Source: Fulvimonas sp. R45 (lineage in GTDB: Bacteria > Pseudomonadota > Gammaproteobacteria > Xanthomonadales > Rhodanobacteraceae). Taken from it: 64,000 bases of DNA. The position numbers were made by a program, and so were the translations under genes. The stretch covers positions 1-64,000 of the forward strand of contig NZ_JASERU010000006.1 in assembly GCF_030504985.1 (NCBI RefSeq). Direction: 5' to 3'. Within the stretch, counting starts at the first letter, position 1, and each line of letters begins with the position of its first letter. Below the pieces are notes generated by a model. That model had not been told where the DNA came from and did no database searches. It was given only the letters and a program-made list of their open reading frames with translations. This document shows, piece by piece, positions 9,096 through 22,101 of this stretch.

Positions 9096-9540
9096 ACGTA
9101 TTGCGTTAAGCGTGCTGTTGTGCAGCATTACGTTAGGCTGCCAAGCGCGAACGGTCACGTTAAGCGCCCCCTTTGATTTGTGCGCTAAGACTATCAAGGG
9201 CGTCACATTTAATCTGAACTCGGGCATTGACGCAGATGTCATCCATGCCCACAGTCAAGAGGCAATTGCCACTATCTATATAGGGCAACACCCAGACATC
9301 CCGCCAGGGATGAACATACGGCGCGACAAAACCAGATATGTGCCGCGCGAACTGGGATTGCGACTCCAATTCATTGCGGAGTCAACTCGTGCCAATGGCC
9401 ACGGATTGGTTCGACTTTATGGATATGACCGTGCTGCGGGCGATCAAATCCTGATCTTGGTGAGCGCGGACGATGGTCGGTCTAACGCCCACCTAGTTCG
9501 GCAAGTTGGCGATGCGCTCATGCGCTGTAAGAGCAAATGA
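9079..9540 (+). CDS. Exported protein of unknown family, possible cognate immunity protein
   Basis: I do not recognise this 153-residue protein. The ATG at 9079 lies inside the end of the Rhs-tip gene, giving a 17-base overlap. Residues 1-23 form an export signal; the Cys in TLGCQA could be a lipidation site, but the lipobox is imperfect, so ordinary cleavage after CQA is equally possible. The mature part has two further Cys residues, one near the start (FDLCAK) and one at the end (LMRCKSK), which could pair, and a mixed alpha/beta pattern. Position directly after a candidate toxin and delivery to the same compartment suggest an immunity or inhibitor role; this is inference from context only. 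Confidence 0.5.
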   Translation: MFIFIERIALSVLLCSITLGCQARTVTLSAPFDLCAKTIKGVTFNLNSGIDADVIHAHSQEAIATIYIGQHPDIPPGMNIRRDKTRYVPRELGLRLQFIAESTRANGHGLVRLYGYDRAAGDQILILVSADDGRSNAHLVRQVGDALMRCKSK

Positions 9541-9577
9541 ATCTGCTCAACCTGTTACTAGGCTTCGAATCCCGTCA

Positions 9578-9913
9578 ATGAGCACAACTGCCAAGATCAT
9601 CGTGGTGAGCGTTATCTTGGTTCCCTTGCTCTACATTGGGGCTTGCAGTGCAATTTCGCACCAACGAGATCGTGGCTTCGCTCAGGTGAAAGAAGGTGAC
9701 ACCGAGCAGCAGGTAATTGCCGCGATGGGTGAGCCTTCTGACCGGGAGACAGCGAGTAACCGTTTGGCGAAATACGGTCTACCTGAATGCCAGGCGCCGT
9801 GCGTCCAACGCCTGTGGTATCTCAACAAGTTGGGCCTGGTTGGTGAGGCATGGTCTGTGGAACTTGATGCCAGCGGGCACGTAATGCATACCGACCACGT
9901 CCTTTCGCCCTGA
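9578..9913 (+). CDS. Small membrane-anchored OmlA/BamE-like protein
   Basis: This 111-residue protein has one N-terminal hydrophobic segment (about residues 6-22) with a Cys at its end (YIGACSA) that may be lipidated. The rest resembles the SmpA/OmlA (BamE-like) fold: GFAQVKEGDTEQQVIAAMGEPSDRE is the characteristic helix-turn segment, followed by strands ending LWYLNKLGLVGEAWSVELDASGHV. ATG 9578 is preferred because residues before it are unlike a signal peptide. It starts 37 bases after the previous gene and probably belongs to the same unit. It is not the housekeeping bamE by context; function is unknown. Confidence 0.55.
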   Translation: MSTTAKIIVVSVILVPLLYIGACSAISHQRDRGFAQVKEGDTEQQVIAAMGEPSDRETASNRLAKYGLPECQAPCVQRLWYLNKLGLVGEAWSVELDASGHVMHTDHVLSP

Positions 9914-10287
9914 CCGTAGTAGCTACCCGTGACAGTGCGTCTCTGCACTGGCTCGCCACACTACCTGCCTCTGCAAAACCTGTTCTTGATCGACCGCAGG
10001 CAGGCGCCCGGCTACACGGAGCACCTTTCTCCCATGCACCACATGATGGTGGAGCAAGTGGCGAACGCCGGCATGTTCGACCAGCCCGCCGGCCTGCAGT
10101 CGGCAAACATGGTGATGGCCGCCGCGTTACAGCAGCAGTGGATCTCGCTGTAGATCCGCTCCGGTGCCTGAGCGCGCGGCTGCGGCATTGTGTCTCGGCC
10201 CGTGTCTTTTGGTGCGCCGCATCGTTAGGCTATGCGCCGCCGTTTCCCCCCGGCACATCCTCCCGTTGGTCCGTTCAAGGGTTGTTC
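9914..10287. other. Intergenic stretch with a possible gene remnant (9929-10153)
   Basis: Between the island and cyoA, a frame at 9929-10153 on the plus strand reads like the C-terminal end of a protein (LSPMHHMMVEQVAN ... MAAALQQQWISL). It has no ribosome-binding site and no proper N-terminus. I think it is a leftover of a larger accessory gene, but I cannot identify the family. The bases from 10154 to 10287 should contain the cyo promoter; no strong boxes stand out. Confidence 0.35.
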
Positions 10288-11223
10288 GTGAACAAGCGTC
10301 CCCTCGTTGCCTGCTTGCGCTGGCTGTGCGCAAGTGCCGCCCTTTTGCTTGGCGGTTGTCGCCTGGATGTCCTGTCGCCCGCCGGCGACGTCGGCATGCA
10401 TGAGCGTTCGCTCATCTACATCGCCATGGCGCTGATGTCGGTGGTGGTGGTGCCGGTGATCGCGCTCACGCTGTGGTTCGCGTGGCGCTACCGCGCTTCC
10501 AACACCAAGGCCACGTATGCGCCGAAGTGGTCGCACTCCACCGCCATCGAGGCGGTGATGTGGGGCATCCCCTGCGTGATCATCGCCATCCTCGGCTGGA
10601 TCACCTGGACGTCCACGCACAAGCTGGACCCGTACCGTCCGCTGGTGTCGCAGGTGAAGCCGGTGACCATCGAGGCGGTGTCGCTCGACTGGAAGTGGCT
10701 GTTCATCTACCCCGACTACGGCGTGGCCAGCGTCAACCAGATCGCGTTCCCGGTGGACACGCCGGTGAACTTCAGGATCACCTCCGGCTCGGTGATGAAC
10801 GCGTTCTTCATCCCGCGCCTGGGCAGCCAGATCTACGCGATGGCGGGCATGCAGACCAAGCTGCACCTGATCGCGCGCGAACAGGGCAGCTACGAGGGCC
10901 TGTCGTCCAACTACAGCGGCGCGGGTTTCTCGGACATGCACTTCAAGGCCGTGGCGACCTCGGAGCAGGGCTTCCAGGACTGGATCCGCCAGGCCAAGGC
11001 TGCGCCGGCCGCGCTGGACGTGGCCGCCTACCAGGTGCTGGAGCAGCCCAGCGAGCGCGTGCCGGTGACGTACTACGGCTCGGTGGCGCCGGGCATGTTC
11101 GAGCACATCCTGCACCCGCATGCGGCCACCGCCGCCGCCGGCCAGCCGATGGAAGCCATGCCCGCGATGGCCGGCATGGCCGTCGCCCCCGTGCATCCCA
11201 CCCACGCCAAGGCCGCGGAGTAA
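10288..11223 (+). CDS. cyoA: Cytochrome o ubiquinol oxidase subunit II
   Basis: This 311-residue lipoprotein is subunit II of the bo3-type quinol oxidase in the cytoplasmic membrane. GTG 10288 is chosen because it gives a signal peptide with lipobox LLGGC (Cys about residue 24) and AAGG lies at 10277-10280. Two membrane helices follow (about 43-65 and 85-105), then the cupredoxin-like periplasmic domain containing [20 protein letters not shown]. The Cu-A ligands of cytochrome c oxidases are absent, and [13 protein letters not shown] is the quinol-oxidase version. The tail is rich in Met, His and Ala ([20 protein letters not shown]). First gene of cyoABCD; cyoB begins 4 bases after its stop. 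Confidence 0.93.
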   Translation: MNKRPLVACLRWLCASAALLLGGCRLDVLSPAGDVGMHERSLIYIAMALMSVVVVPVIALTLWFAWRYRASNTKATYAPKWSHSTAIEAVMWGIPCVIIAILGWITWTSTHKLDPYRPLVSQVKPVTIEAVSLDWKWLFIYPDYGVASVNQIAFPVDTPVNFRITSGSVMNAFFIPRLGSQIYAMAGMQTKLHLIAREQGSYEGLSSNYSGAGFSDMHFKAVATSEQGFQDWIRQAKAAPAALDVAAYQVLEQPSERVPVTYYGSVAPGMFEHILHPHAATAAAGQPMEAMPAMAGMAVAPVHPTHAKAAE

Positions 11224-11227
11224 ACCC

Positions 11228-13243
11228 ATGTTCGGCAAGCTTTCCCTTTCGGCGATCCCATTCGACCAGCCCATCGTGATGGGCACCCTGGCGGCGGTGC
11301 TGGTCCTCGGCGCGGCCCTGCTCGGTGCGGTGACCTACTTCGGCAAGTGGGGCTACCTGTGGAAGGAGTGGTTCACCACGGTGGACCACAAGAAGATCGG
11401 CATCATGTACATCATCGTGGCGCTGGTGATGCTGCTGCGCGGCTTCGCCGACGCGATCATGATGCGCGGCCAGCAGGCGCTGGCCGCGGCCGGCGCCCAG
11501 GGCTACCTGCCGCCGCACCACTTCGACCAGATCTTCAGCGCCCACGGCACGATCATGATCTTCTTCATGGCGATGCCGTTCATCGTGGGCCTGATGAACC
11601 TGGTGGTGCCGCTGCAGATCGGCGCGCGCGACGTGGCGTACCCGTTCCTGAACTCGCTGAGCTTCTGGCTCACCGCGGCGGGCGTGGTGCTGATCATGCT
11701 GTCGCTGTTCATCGGCGACTTCTCGGCCACCGGCTGGCTGGCGTACCCGCCGCTGTCGGAGCTGAAGTTCAGCCCCACCGTGGGCGTGGACTACTACATA
11801 TGGGCCCTGCAGCTGTCGGGCCTGGGCACCACGCTTTCCGGCATCAACTTCGTCGTGACCATCCTGCGCATGCGCACCCCGGGCATGCGCCTGATGCAGA
11901 TGCCGGTGTTCACCTGGACCGCGCTGGTCACCAACGTGCTGATCGTGGCCGCGTTCCCCGCGCTGACCGTGGCGCTGGCGCTGCTCGGCGCCGACCGTTA
12001 CCTGGGCATGCACTTCTTCACCAACGACCTCGGCGGCAACGCCATGATGTACGTGAACCTGATCTGGGTGTGGGGCCACCCGGAGGTGTACATCCTGATG
12101 GTGCCGTGCTTCGGCGCGTTCTCCGAGATCATCTCCACCTTCTCGGGCAAGCCGCTGTTCGGCTACAAGTCGATGGTGTGGGCCACCGTGGCGATCGGCG
12201 TGATGTCGTTCCTGGTGTGGCTGCACCACTTCTTCACCATGGGCTCGGGTGCCAACGTCAACGCGTTCTTCGGCATCGCCACGATGGTGATCTCGATTCC
12301 CACCGGCGTGAAGGTGTTCAACTGGCTGTTCACCATGTACCGCGGCCGCATCCGCTTCACCGTGCCGGTGCTGTGGACGATCGGCTTCATGGTGACCTTC
12401 GTGATCGGTGGCATGACCGGCGTGCTGCTGGCGGTGCCGGGCGCGGACTTCGTGCTGCACAACAGCCTGTTCCTGATCGCGCACTTCCACAACATGATCA
12501 TCGGCGGCGTGGTGTTCGGCTGCCTGGCCGCGCTGAACTTCTGGTTCCCGAAGGCTACCGGCTTCAAGCTGGAGGAGCGCTGGGGCAAGTGGTCGTTCTG
12601 GTGCTGGCTGGTGGGCTTCTACGTCGCCTTCATGCCGCTGTACGTGCTCGGCCTGATGGGCGCCACCCGCCGCATGCAGCACTACGACAACGCCGCGTGG
12701 CAGCCGTACTTCGTGGTGGCCTTCGTCGGCGCGGCGATCATCATGGCCGGCATCTTCTTCACCGTGCTGCAGATCTTCGTGAGCGTGCGCAACCGCGAGG
12801 CGAACCGCGACCTCACCGGCGACCCGTGGAACGGCCGCACCCTGGAGTGGGCGACCAGCTCGCCGCCGCCGTTCTACAACTTCGCCGAGTTGCCGAAGAT
12901 CGACCAGCTGGACCAGTTCTGGGCGGACAAGGAGCGCGGCACCGCCTACCGCCAGCCGGCGCACTACGCGGACATCCACATGCCGCGCAACACCGGCGTG
13001 GGCGTGTTCATGGGCGCCTTCGGCACGGTCCTCGGCTTCGCCCTGGTGTGGCACATCTGGTGGCTGGCCATCGCGGGCCTGGTGGGCATGGTGGCCTCGT
13101 TCGTCGCCCGCGCCTACGACCGCGACGTCGACTACTACGTGCCGGCCGCTGAGGTCGAGCGGATCGAGCGCGCCCGCCTGGTGCCGCTGAAGAACCTGAT
13201 CGACCGCGTCGACGTGGCCTCGTCCGAACAGAGGGTAGCCTAA
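11228..13243 (+). CDS. cyoB: Cytochrome o ubiquinol oxidase subunit I
   Basis: This 671-residue catalytic subunit oxidises ubiquinol, reduces oxygen to water and pumps protons. About 15 membrane helices are predicted by eye. Visible ligands include His and Tyr of WGHPEVY (about residues 281-287, Cu-B with the cross-linked Tyr), HH of LHHFFTM (about 332) and both haem histidines in IAHFHNM (about 419-421). The quinone-site residues Arg and Asp of [12 protein letters not shown] (about 70-76) and His/Gln of PHHFDQIF are retained, marking a quinol rather than a cytochrome c oxidase. Length and numbering track the E. coli protein closely. ATG 11228 follows the cyoA stop. Confidence 0.96.
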   Translation: MFGKLSLSAIPFDQPIVMGTLAAVLVLGAALLGAVTYFGKWGYLWKEWFTTVDHKKIGIMYIIVALVMLLRGFADAIMMRGQQALAAAGAQGYLPPHHFDQIFSAHGTIMIFFMAMPFIVGLMNLVVPLQIGARDVAYPFLNSLSFWLTAAGVVLIMLSLFIGDFSATGWLAYPPLSELKFSPTVGVDYYIWALQLSGLGTTLSGINFVVTILRMRTPGMRLMQMPVFTWTALVTNVLIVAAFPALTVALALLGADRYLGMHFFTNDLGGNAMMYVNLIWVWGHPEVYILMVPCFGAFSEIISTFSGKPLFGYKSMVWATVAIGVMSFLVWLHHFFTMGSGANVNAFFGIATMVISIPTGVKVFNWLFTMYRGRIRFTVPVLWTIGFMVTFVIGGMTGVLLAVPGADFVLHNSLFLIAHFHNMIIGGVVFGCLAALNFWFPKATGFKLEERWGKWSFWCWLVGFYVAFMPLYVLGLMGATRRMQHYDNAAWQPYFVVAFVGAAIIMAGIFFTVLQIFVSVRNREANRDLTGDPWNGRTLEWATSSPPPFYNFAELPKIDQLDQFWADKERGTAYRQPAHYADIHMPRNTGVGVFMGAFGTVLGFALVWHIWWLAIAGLVGMVASFVARAYDRDVDYYVPAAEVERIERARLVPLKNLIDRVDVASSEQRVA

Positions 13244-13246
13244 GCC

Positions 13247-13873
13247 ATGACCAGTTCCGCGATTACCGCCGGCGGCATCGCCATCCACGGCCACGACGCC
13301 GACCACGCCCACCACGACGACGGTTCCAGGACCCTGCTGGGGTTCTGGATCTACCTGATGAGCGACTGCCTGATCTTCTCGGGCCTGTTCGCCACCTTCG
13401 CCGTGCTGGCCCACGCCTATGCGGGCGGGCCCACCGGCAAGGAGCTGTTCGACCTGAAGTACGTGCTGGGCGAGACGATGCTGCTGCTGGTCAGCAGCTT
13501 CACCTTCGGCATGGCGATGCTGAACATGCACGCCGGCCGGCGCAACAGGGTGCTGGCCTGGCTGGTGGTCACCTTCCTGTTCGGCGCGGCCTTCGTGGGC
13601 ATGGAAATCCACGAGTTCGCCGGCCTGATCCACGAGGGCGCCGGCCCGGACCGCAGCGCGTTCCTGTCGGCCTATTTCACCCTGGTCGGCACGCACGGCC
13701 TGCACGTCACCTGCGGCCTGACCTGGATCGCGGTGATGCTGGACATGGTGCGTCGCCACGGCCTGGACGGCATCGTCAGGCGCCGGCTGTCCTGCCTCAG
13801 CCTGTTCTGGCATTTCCTCGACGTGATCTGGATCTGCGTGTTCACTTTTGTCTATCTGCACGGGGTGCTGTGA
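13247..13873 (+). CDS. cyoC: Cytochrome o ubiquinol oxidase subunit III
   Basis: This 208-residue integral membrane subunit packs against subunit I. It has a His/Asp-rich N-terminus ([14 protein letters not shown]) and five membrane helices, with the landmarks [19 protein letters not shown], the conserved Glu of VGMEIHEF and [10 protein letters not shown]. Family proteins are 200-210 residues with five helices, so it looks complete. It starts 3 bases after cyoB, and its TGA overlaps the cyoD ATG. Confidence 0.93.
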   Translation: MTSSAITAGGIAIHGHDADHAHHDDGSRTLLGFWIYLMSDCLIFSGLFATFAVLAHAYAGGPTGKELFDLKYVLGETMLLLVSSFTFGMAMLNMHAGRRNRVLAWLVVTFLFGAAFVGMEIHEFAGLIHEGAGPDRSAFLSAYFTLVGTHGLHVTCGLTWIAVMLDMVRRHGLDGIVRRRLSCLSLFWHFLDVIWICVFTFVYLHGVL

Positions 13874-14220
13874 TGTCGCATGCGCATGAACAGGCCGCCC
13901 ACGGCGGCCACCACGGGACGCTGAAGTCCTACCTGGTCGGCTTCGGGCTGTCGCTGGTGCTCACGCTGCTGTCGTTCGGCTGCGTGATGACCGGCCTGGT
14001 GCCGCACCACCTGATCGTGCCGGGCCTGATGGTGTTCTGCGTGGCGCAGGTGCTGGTGCAGCTCGGCTTCTTCCTGCACATGGGCATCGCGCCGGAGCAG
14101 CGCGAGAACCTGATGGTGGCGGCCTGCGCGCTGGTGTTCATCGCCATCGTGGTGGTCGGCTCGCTGTGGGTGCTGCACAACATGAACGCCTACATGATGC
14201 CGGGGATGTCGCACGGCTGA
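13873..14220 (+). CDS. cyoD: Cytochrome o ubiquinol oxidase subunit IV
   Basis: This 115-residue small subunit has three membrane helices and helps assemble the oxidase. The ATG at 13873 overlaps the cyoC stop (TGATG); the GTG three bases earlier is inside cyoC and unnecessary. SHAHEQAAHGGHHGTLKSY is the usual His-rich N-terminus, followed by YLVGFGLSLVLTLLSFG and AQVLVQLGFFLHMG. A terminator follows within 30 bases, so cyoABCD ends here. The haem O synthase gene cyoE, which often follows, is not in this window. Confidence 0.92.
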   Translation: MSHAHEQAAHGGHHGTLKSYLVGFGLSLVLTLLSFGCVMTGLVPHHLIVPGLMVFCVAQVLVQLGFFLHMGIAPEQRENLMVAACALVFIAIVVVGSLWVLHNMNAYMMPGMSHG

Positions 14221-14247
14221 GGTCGCTTCCCATCGCCAGATGCCTTG

Positions 14248-14280
14248 CCGGCGGCCCTCGCGAGGGGGCCGCCGGTTTCG
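14248..14280 (+). terminator. Rho-independent terminator of cyoABCD
   Basis: A 10-base-pair GC stem (CCGGCGGCCC at 14248-14257 with GGGCCGCCGG at 14266-14275) encloses a small TCGCGAGG loop and is followed by TTTCGTTCG. It lies 27 bases after the cyoD stop. Confidence 0.75.
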
Positions 14281-14323
14281 TTCGTTCGGGCGCCTGGCGG
14301 CAGGCTGCCGGGCGCCTGCCTGA

Positions 14324-16072
<1,749 letters not shown>

Positions 16073-16100
16073 GTCGTCGCCCCGGTGCCGTGCAGGTGGC

Positions 16101-16180
16101 CGTCATTCCCGCGCAAGCGGGAATCCAATGTGCTTTGGACGGCCCTAAGAACGTGGATTCCCGCTTGCGCTGGAATGGCG
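16101..16180. repeat. REP-like inverted repeat doublet between pyrG and kdsA
   Basis: Two 27-base arms in inverted orientation, 16101-16127 and 16154-16180, match at 25 of 27 positions. Each arm is itself a small palindrome (CCCGCgcaaGCGGG). The same architecture recurs at 19963-20063 with related arms. It can fold into a long cruciform or RNA hairpin and may attenuate transcription after pyrG. Confidence 0.8.
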
Positions 16181-16223
16181 GTTCGAGGGGCATCGAAGTG
16201 CAGCGACTGAACAGGAAACACCC

Positions 16224-18442
<2,219 letters not shown>

Positions 18443-18458
18443 GCCGGGCCGCACGCGC

Positions 18459-18785
18459 ATGCTGCGCTGGATCGCCCTGTTGCTGCTGCTGTTGCTGCTC
18501 GGCCTGCAGGTCAAGCTGTGGTCGCGGCACGGCGGCATGCCCGAGGTGGCCAGCCTGCGCGCACAGGTGAAGAAGCAGGCGGACGAGAACGCCCGCCTGA
18601 TCCAGCGCAACCAGGCGCTGGAGGCGGACGTGCACGACCTCAAGCACGGCGACGAGGCGATCGAGGCGCGTGCGCGCGCCGAGCTGGGCCTGATCAAGCC
18701 CGGCGAGACGTTCTACCAGGTGGTGCCGAAGTCGGCCGCCAGCGCTACTGCGCCGCCGGTCGACGACGGCACGGGCAGGCATTGA
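18459..18785 (+). CDS. ftsB: Cell division protein FtsB
   Basis: This 108-residue bitopic protein belongs to the FtsQLB divisome subcomplex. A single N-terminal membrane helix rich in Leu (about 4-20) is followed by a coiled coil (LRAQVKKQADENARLIQRNQALEADV, about 31-57) and the conserved EARARAELGLIKPGETFYQV block. The Ala/Pro-rich tail is variable. It starts 16 bases after eno and ends one base before ispD, as in many gammaproteobacteria. Confidence 0.93.
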   Translation: MLRWIALLLLLLLLGLQVKLWSRHGGMPEVASLRAQVKKQADENARLIQRNQALEADVHDLKHGDEAIEARARAELGLIKPGETFYQVVPKSAASATAPPVDDGTGRH

Positions 18786-18786
18786 G

Positions 18787-19476
18787 ATGGCCGGGTTGTG
18801 GTGCGTGGTGCCGGCGGCGGGACGCGGCACGCGGGTCGGCGGCGACTGCCCCAAGCAGTACCTGCCGCTGGCCGGCCGGCCGCTGATCGAGCACACCCTG
18901 CAGCGCCTCGCCGCGCACCCGCGCATCGCCGGCCTGATGGTGGTGCTGGGTGCGCATGACGGGCGCTGGCCGGGCACCTTCGCGATCGGCGGCAAGCCGG
19001 TGCGCACCGCGATCGGCGGCACCGAACGCTGCGACTCCGTGCTGGCCGGGCTCGACGCGTTGCCCGCGGCGGTGGGCGAGGGCGACTTCGTGCTGGTGCA
19101 CGACGCCGCGCGTCCCTGCGTGCGGCTGGCCGACATCGACCGACTGATCGAACGGGCCGGCGCCGCGGAAGGCGGCCTGCTCGGCGCCCCCCTGCGCGAC
19201 ACGCTGAAGCATGCGGACGAGGCAGGCCGCAGCGAGCGCACCGAGCCGCGCGACCGGCGCTGGCGCGCCTTCACCCCGCAGATGTTCCGCCGCGGCGCAC
19301 TGGCCGGGGCCCTGCGGGACGCGGCGCGGCGCGGCGTGCAGGTCAGCGACGAGGCGATGGCGATGGAGCTGGCCGGCCACGCGCCGCTGCTGGTCGAGGG
19401 CGCCGAGGACAACATCAAGGTGACCACGGCGGCGGATTTCGCGTTGGCCGAATTCCTGCTCGCGAGGACGACATGA
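18787..19476 (+). CDS. ispD: 2-C-methyl-D-erythritol 4-phosphate cytidylyltransferase
   Basis: This 229-residue enzyme of the MEP isoprenoid pathway attaches CMP to methylerythritol phosphate. The nucleotide-binding start is [34 protein letters not shown] (Arg and Lys as catalytic residues). Further motifs are [11 protein letters not shown] and [16 protein letters not shown]. The stop overlaps the ispF ATG by four bases, so the two consecutive pathway genes are coupled. Confidence 0.95.
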   Translation: MAGLWCVVPAAGRGTRVGGDCPKQYLPLAGRPLIEHTLQRLAAHPRIAGLMVVLGAHDGRWPGTFAIGGKPVRTAIGGTERCDSVLAGLDALPAAVGEGDFVLVHDAARPCVRLADIDRLIERAGAAEGGLLGAPLRDTLKHADEAGRSERTEPRDRRWRAFTPQMFRRGALAGALRDAARRGVQVSDEAMAMELAGHAPLLVEGAEDNIKVTTAADFALAEFLLARTT

Positions 19477-19952
19477 ACATGCGCATCGGCCAGGGTTTCG
19501 ACGTGCACGCCTTCGGCGAAGGCGACCACGTGACGCTGGGCGGCGTGCGCGTGCCGCACGGCCGCGGCGTGGTGGCGCACTCCGACGGCGACGTGGTGAT
19601 CCACGCGCTGTGCGACGCGATCCTCGGCGCGCTGGCGCTGGGCGACATCGGCCGGCACTTCCCGCCCTCCGACGAACGCTGGCGTGGCGCCGACAGCCGC
19701 CAGTTCCTGCGCCACGCGGCGGCGCTGATGGCGCAGCACGGCTACGCGCTGGGCAACGCCGACGTCACCGTGATCGGCGAGTCGCCCAGGGTCGGCCCGC
19801 ACGCGCAGGCGATGCGCGAGAACCTCGCCGCCGACCTCGGCTGCGCCATCGATCGCGTCAGCATCAAGGCCACCACCACCGAGAAGCTCGGCTTCACCGG
19901 CCGCGGCGAAGGCCTCGCCGCACAGGCCTGCGTGTTGCTGGAGCGTCGCTAG
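19473..19952 (+). CDS. ispF: 2-C-methyl-D-erythritol 2,4-cyclodiphosphate synthase
   Basis: This 159-residue enzyme cyclises CDP-methylerythritol 2-phosphate. Zinc ligands are seen in GQGFDVHAF (Asp, His) and [14 protein letters not shown] (His), with [11 protein letters not shown] and the C-terminal [21 protein letters not shown]. Start is ATG 19473 overlapping ispD; an internal ATG at 19479 gives a start with the more usual MRIGQGFD. It is complete in length for the family. Confidence 0.95.
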   Translation: MNMRIGQGFDVHAFGEGDHVTLGGVRVPHGRGVVAHSDGDVVIHALCDAILGALALGDIGRHFPPSDERWRGADSRQFLRHAAALMAQHGYALGNADVTVIGESPRVGPHAQAMRENLAADLGCAIDRVSIKATTTEKLGFTGRGEGLAAQACVLLERR

Positions 19953-19962
19953 CCTTTTCGCC

Positions 19963-20063
19963 CGTCATCCCGGCGCAGGCCGGGATCCAGCGGCGGGCAG
20001 GTCCGGTTGTCGCGAAAGCCGGGCCAGCTTCGCTACTGGATCCCGGCCTGCGCCGGGACGACG
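19963..20063. repeat. REP-like inverted repeat doublet between ispF and truD
   Basis: Arms of 28 bases at 19963-19990 and 20036-20063 are inverted copies with one mismatch. Each arm is an imperfect palindrome with a CCCGGCGCAGGCCGGG core. The arms resemble those at 16101-16180 (shared CGTCATtCCCG ... GGGAtCCA), so both belong to one repeat group. Confidence 0.82.
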
Positions 20064-20084
20064 ATCCTGCATTTCGAGGTACTC

Positions 20085-21104
20085 ATGTCCGACTTCGAAC
20101 TTCCCCGCGCCCATGGCGCCGTTCCGCCGCTCACCGCCCGCCTGCGCAGTATCCCCGAGGATTTCCGCGTCGAGGAAATCCTCGGCTACGACGCCGACGG
20201 CAGCGGCGAGCACGCGCTGCTGTGGGTGGAGAAGCGCGACGCCAACACCGACTGGGTGGCGCGCGAGCTGGCGAGGTTCGCCGGCGTGCCGCCGCTGGAC
20301 GTGGGCTATGCCGGCCTGAAGGATCGCCACGCGGTGACCCGCCAGGCCTTCACCGTGCAGCTGGCGGGCAAGCCCGACCCGGACTGGTCGGCTTTTCCGC
20401 ACGAAGGCGTGAAGGTGCTGGCCGCCACCCGCCATGCGCGCAAGCTCAAGCGCGGCGCGCTGCGCGGCAACCGCTTCGTGCTGGTGCTGCGCGAGGTGCA
20501 GGGCGACCGCGCGCGGACCGAAGGCGTGCTTGCCGCCATTGCTGCGCGCGGCGTCCCCAACTACTTCGGCGAACAGCGCTTCGGCCGCGAGGGCGGCAAC
20601 GTGGCGCAGGCGCGGGCGATGTTCGCGGGGCGGCGGGTGGACCGGGCCAGGCGTTCGATCCTGCTGTCAGCCGCGCGCTCGCAGATCTTCAATGCCGTGC
20701 TCGCCGCGCGTGTCGAACGTGGCGCCTGGGACGCGCCGCTGGATGGCGAGATCTGGTCGCTGGCCGGCTCGCGTTCCTGGTTCGGCCCGGAGCCGTTCGA
20801 TGATGCGCTGGCGCAGCGGCTGGCGCGCGGGGACATCCATCCGAGCGGCCCGCTGTGGGGGCAGGGCGAGCCACCCGCGGCCGATGTCGCGGGCGCGCTG
20901 GAGCGCGAGGTCGCCGCCATGCATGCCGACCTGGCCCAAGGACTGGCCGCCGCGCGCATGGAGCAGGAACGCCGTCCGCTGCGGCTGTCGCCGAAGGACC
21001 TGCACTGGCGCTGGCTGGCGGACGATGCGCTGGAGCTGTCGTTCGAGCTGCCGGCAGGCGCCTATGCCACCGTGGTGGTGAGGGAGCTGGCGGCGACTTC
21101 GTAG
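20085..21104 (+). CDS. truD: tRNA pseudouridine(13) synthase
   Basis: This 339-residue enzyme converts uridine 13 of tRNA-Glu to pseudouridine. ATG 20085 is chosen because it gives the family start, with RSIPEDFRVEEILGYDADG soon after; the frame upstream is repeat DNA. The catalytic Asp is in VGYAGLKDRHAVTRQAFTV (about residue 81). NRFVLVLREV, RGVPNYFGEQRFGREGGNVAQA and FGPEPF mark the TRUD insertion and core. The order ispF-truD-surE matches enterobacteria, but here an inverted smr gene separates truD from surE. Confidence 0.93.
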   Translation: MSDFELPRAHGAVPPLTARLRSIPEDFRVEEILGYDADGSGEHALLWVEKRDANTDWVARELARFAGVPPLDVGYAGLKDRHAVTRQAFTVQLAGKPDPDWSAFPHEGVKVLAATRHARKLKRGALRGNRFVLVLREVQGDRARTEGVLAAIAARGVPNYFGEQRFGREGGNVAQARAMFAGRRVDRARRSILLSAARSQIFNAVLAARVERGAWDAPLDGEIWSLAGSRSWFGPEPFDDALAQRLARGDIHPSGPLWGQGEPPAADVAGALEREVAAMHADLAQGLAAARMEQERRPLRLSPKDLHWRWLADDALELSFELPAGAYATVVVRELAATS

Positions 21105-21226
21105 TGCGCACCTGTTTGTGCGCCATGCCAGCGGATGCGAAAGACGGCGGACCCGGCAGGCGTCTTGCCCGTCATCCCGGCGGAAGCCCACGGCTGTCCG
21201 GACTATTTCCTGCCGCTGGATGAGCT

Positions 21227-21329
21227 CCTCCCCCTGCTCGCAGGGGGAGGCTGGGAGGGGGGGCGCTTTGGCTTTCAAGCCAGAAGCACACCCCACCCCA
21301 CCCCAAACCTCCCCTGCGCGCAGGGGAGG
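21227..21329. repeat. Double-hairpin intergenic element
   Basis: Two strong hairpins bracket a purine/pyrimidine-skewed spacer. Hairpin one is CCTCCCCCTG-CTCG-CAGGGGGAGG at 21227-21250 and hairpin two is CCTCCCCTG-CGCG-CAGGGGAGG at 21308-21329. Both stems are perfect. Between them lie a G-rich tract (about 21251-21263) and a complementary C-rich tract (about 21290-21304), so the whole unit could fold further. Confidence 0.75.
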
Positions 21330-21380
21330 GAGCCTTCTTCGCTCTCCCTTCGAAGCAGCCGGGAGTCTTCCCCGCACTCT

Positions 21381-21440
21381 GTCTGCCGATCTTCAGTGCA
21401 AGCTCTTGACCGATGTCAACCACTATTCCGGACAGCAATG
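21381..21440. repeat. Dispersed 60-base repeat, copy A
   Basis: This segment matches 25260-25319 over its full length with about ten substitutions, sharing TGCCGATCTTC, TGCAAGCTCTT and CTATTCCGG blocks. It does not code for anything recognisable in either copy. Confidence 0.7.
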
Positions 21441-21480
21441 GGCGGAAGCCGGGACCCGGCGCCTCCTGCCTGGCGGGTAC

Positions 21481-22026
21481 TCAGCCTCTCAGTAGCACGA
21501 CCACCGCGCCGGTGCCGCCCTGCGCGGGCCGCGCCGAGGCGAAGGCGACCACGTCGTCGCGCCGGCGCAGCAGGCGGTCCGTCAACGCCTTCAGTACCGG
21601 TCCGGCCGCCTTCGAGCGCAGTCCCTTGCCGTGGATGATGCGCACGCAGCGCAGGCCCTGCCGCCGCGCCTCGGCGAGGAAGTCGGCGATGCTGGCCTGG
21701 GCCGCGGCGGCGTTCATCTGGTGCAGGTCGAGCACGTCCTGCACGCTGTACTGGCCGCGCTTGAGCTGGCGCAGCAGCTTCGGCGGGTAGCCCTCGCGCA
21801 GGTAGGCCAGTTCCTCGCCCACTTCCAGGCTGGCCGGGTCGAACGCCATGTCGAGCAGTTCGCCCGGCACGGCGGCCTCGTCGGCCTCGAACATGCGCGG
21901 GCGCGGTGCCGGTTTCGGCGCGGTGGGCGGCGGTGCGTCGGCCTCGATCGGGCGCACCTCGCCCACGGCCTCGCGGAACAGGCGGGCGTCGTCGTCGCTG
22001 ATCGGGGCGGGGCCACGGCGCTTCAT
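21481..22026 (-). CDS. Smr-domain protein (SmrB-like)
   Basis: This 181-residue protein has a C-terminal Smr domain (about 95-181) with the two hallmark motifs, [10 protein letters not shown] and [11 protein letters not shown]. The N-terminal half is an Ala/Pro-rich linker with an acidic segment ([15 protein letters not shown]). E. coli SmrB, of similar length, is an endonuclease that cleaves mRNA between collided ribosomes; this protein could do the same, but the subgroup cannot be settled by eye. It is transcribed against truD and divergently from surE. Confidence 0.85.
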   Translation of the reverse strand: MKRRGPAPISDDDARLFREAVGEVRPIEADAPPPTAPKPAPRPRMFEADEAAVPGELLDMAFDPASLEVGEELAYLREGYPPKLLRQLKRGQYSVQDVLDLHQMNAAAAQASIADFLAEARRQGLRCVRIIHGKGLRSKAAGPVLKALTDRLLRRRDDVVAFASARPAQGGTGAVVVLLRG

Positions 22027-22101
22027 GCGGCCATGCTACCAATGCGCGGGAAATATGGCCGCTTCGCGTACCCGCGCCGTGAAACCGCCTGCCCGCTCCG
22101 G

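Larger units (their letters stand above)
21105..21480. other. Repeat-filled gap between truD and smr
   Basis: No gene is seen. The 376 bases hold a partial REP-like arm near 21173-21190 (CGTCATCCCGGCGG), the two-hairpin element at 21227-21329 and a dispersed repeat copy at 21381-21440. The genes on each side converge, so no promoter is expected here. Confidence 0.7.

Noticed and set aside
9929-10153. Assignment of the remnant to a type IV secretion effector (XVIPCD)
   Set aside because: Only a loose pattern matches and the hallmark GLxxIDH motif is missing, so I left the family open.
10943-13861. A minus-strand open frame of about 970 codons opposite cyoB and cyoC
   Set aside because: Its composition (His, Gln, Val runs) mirrors the hydrophobic sense protein; cyoB and cyoC are certain.
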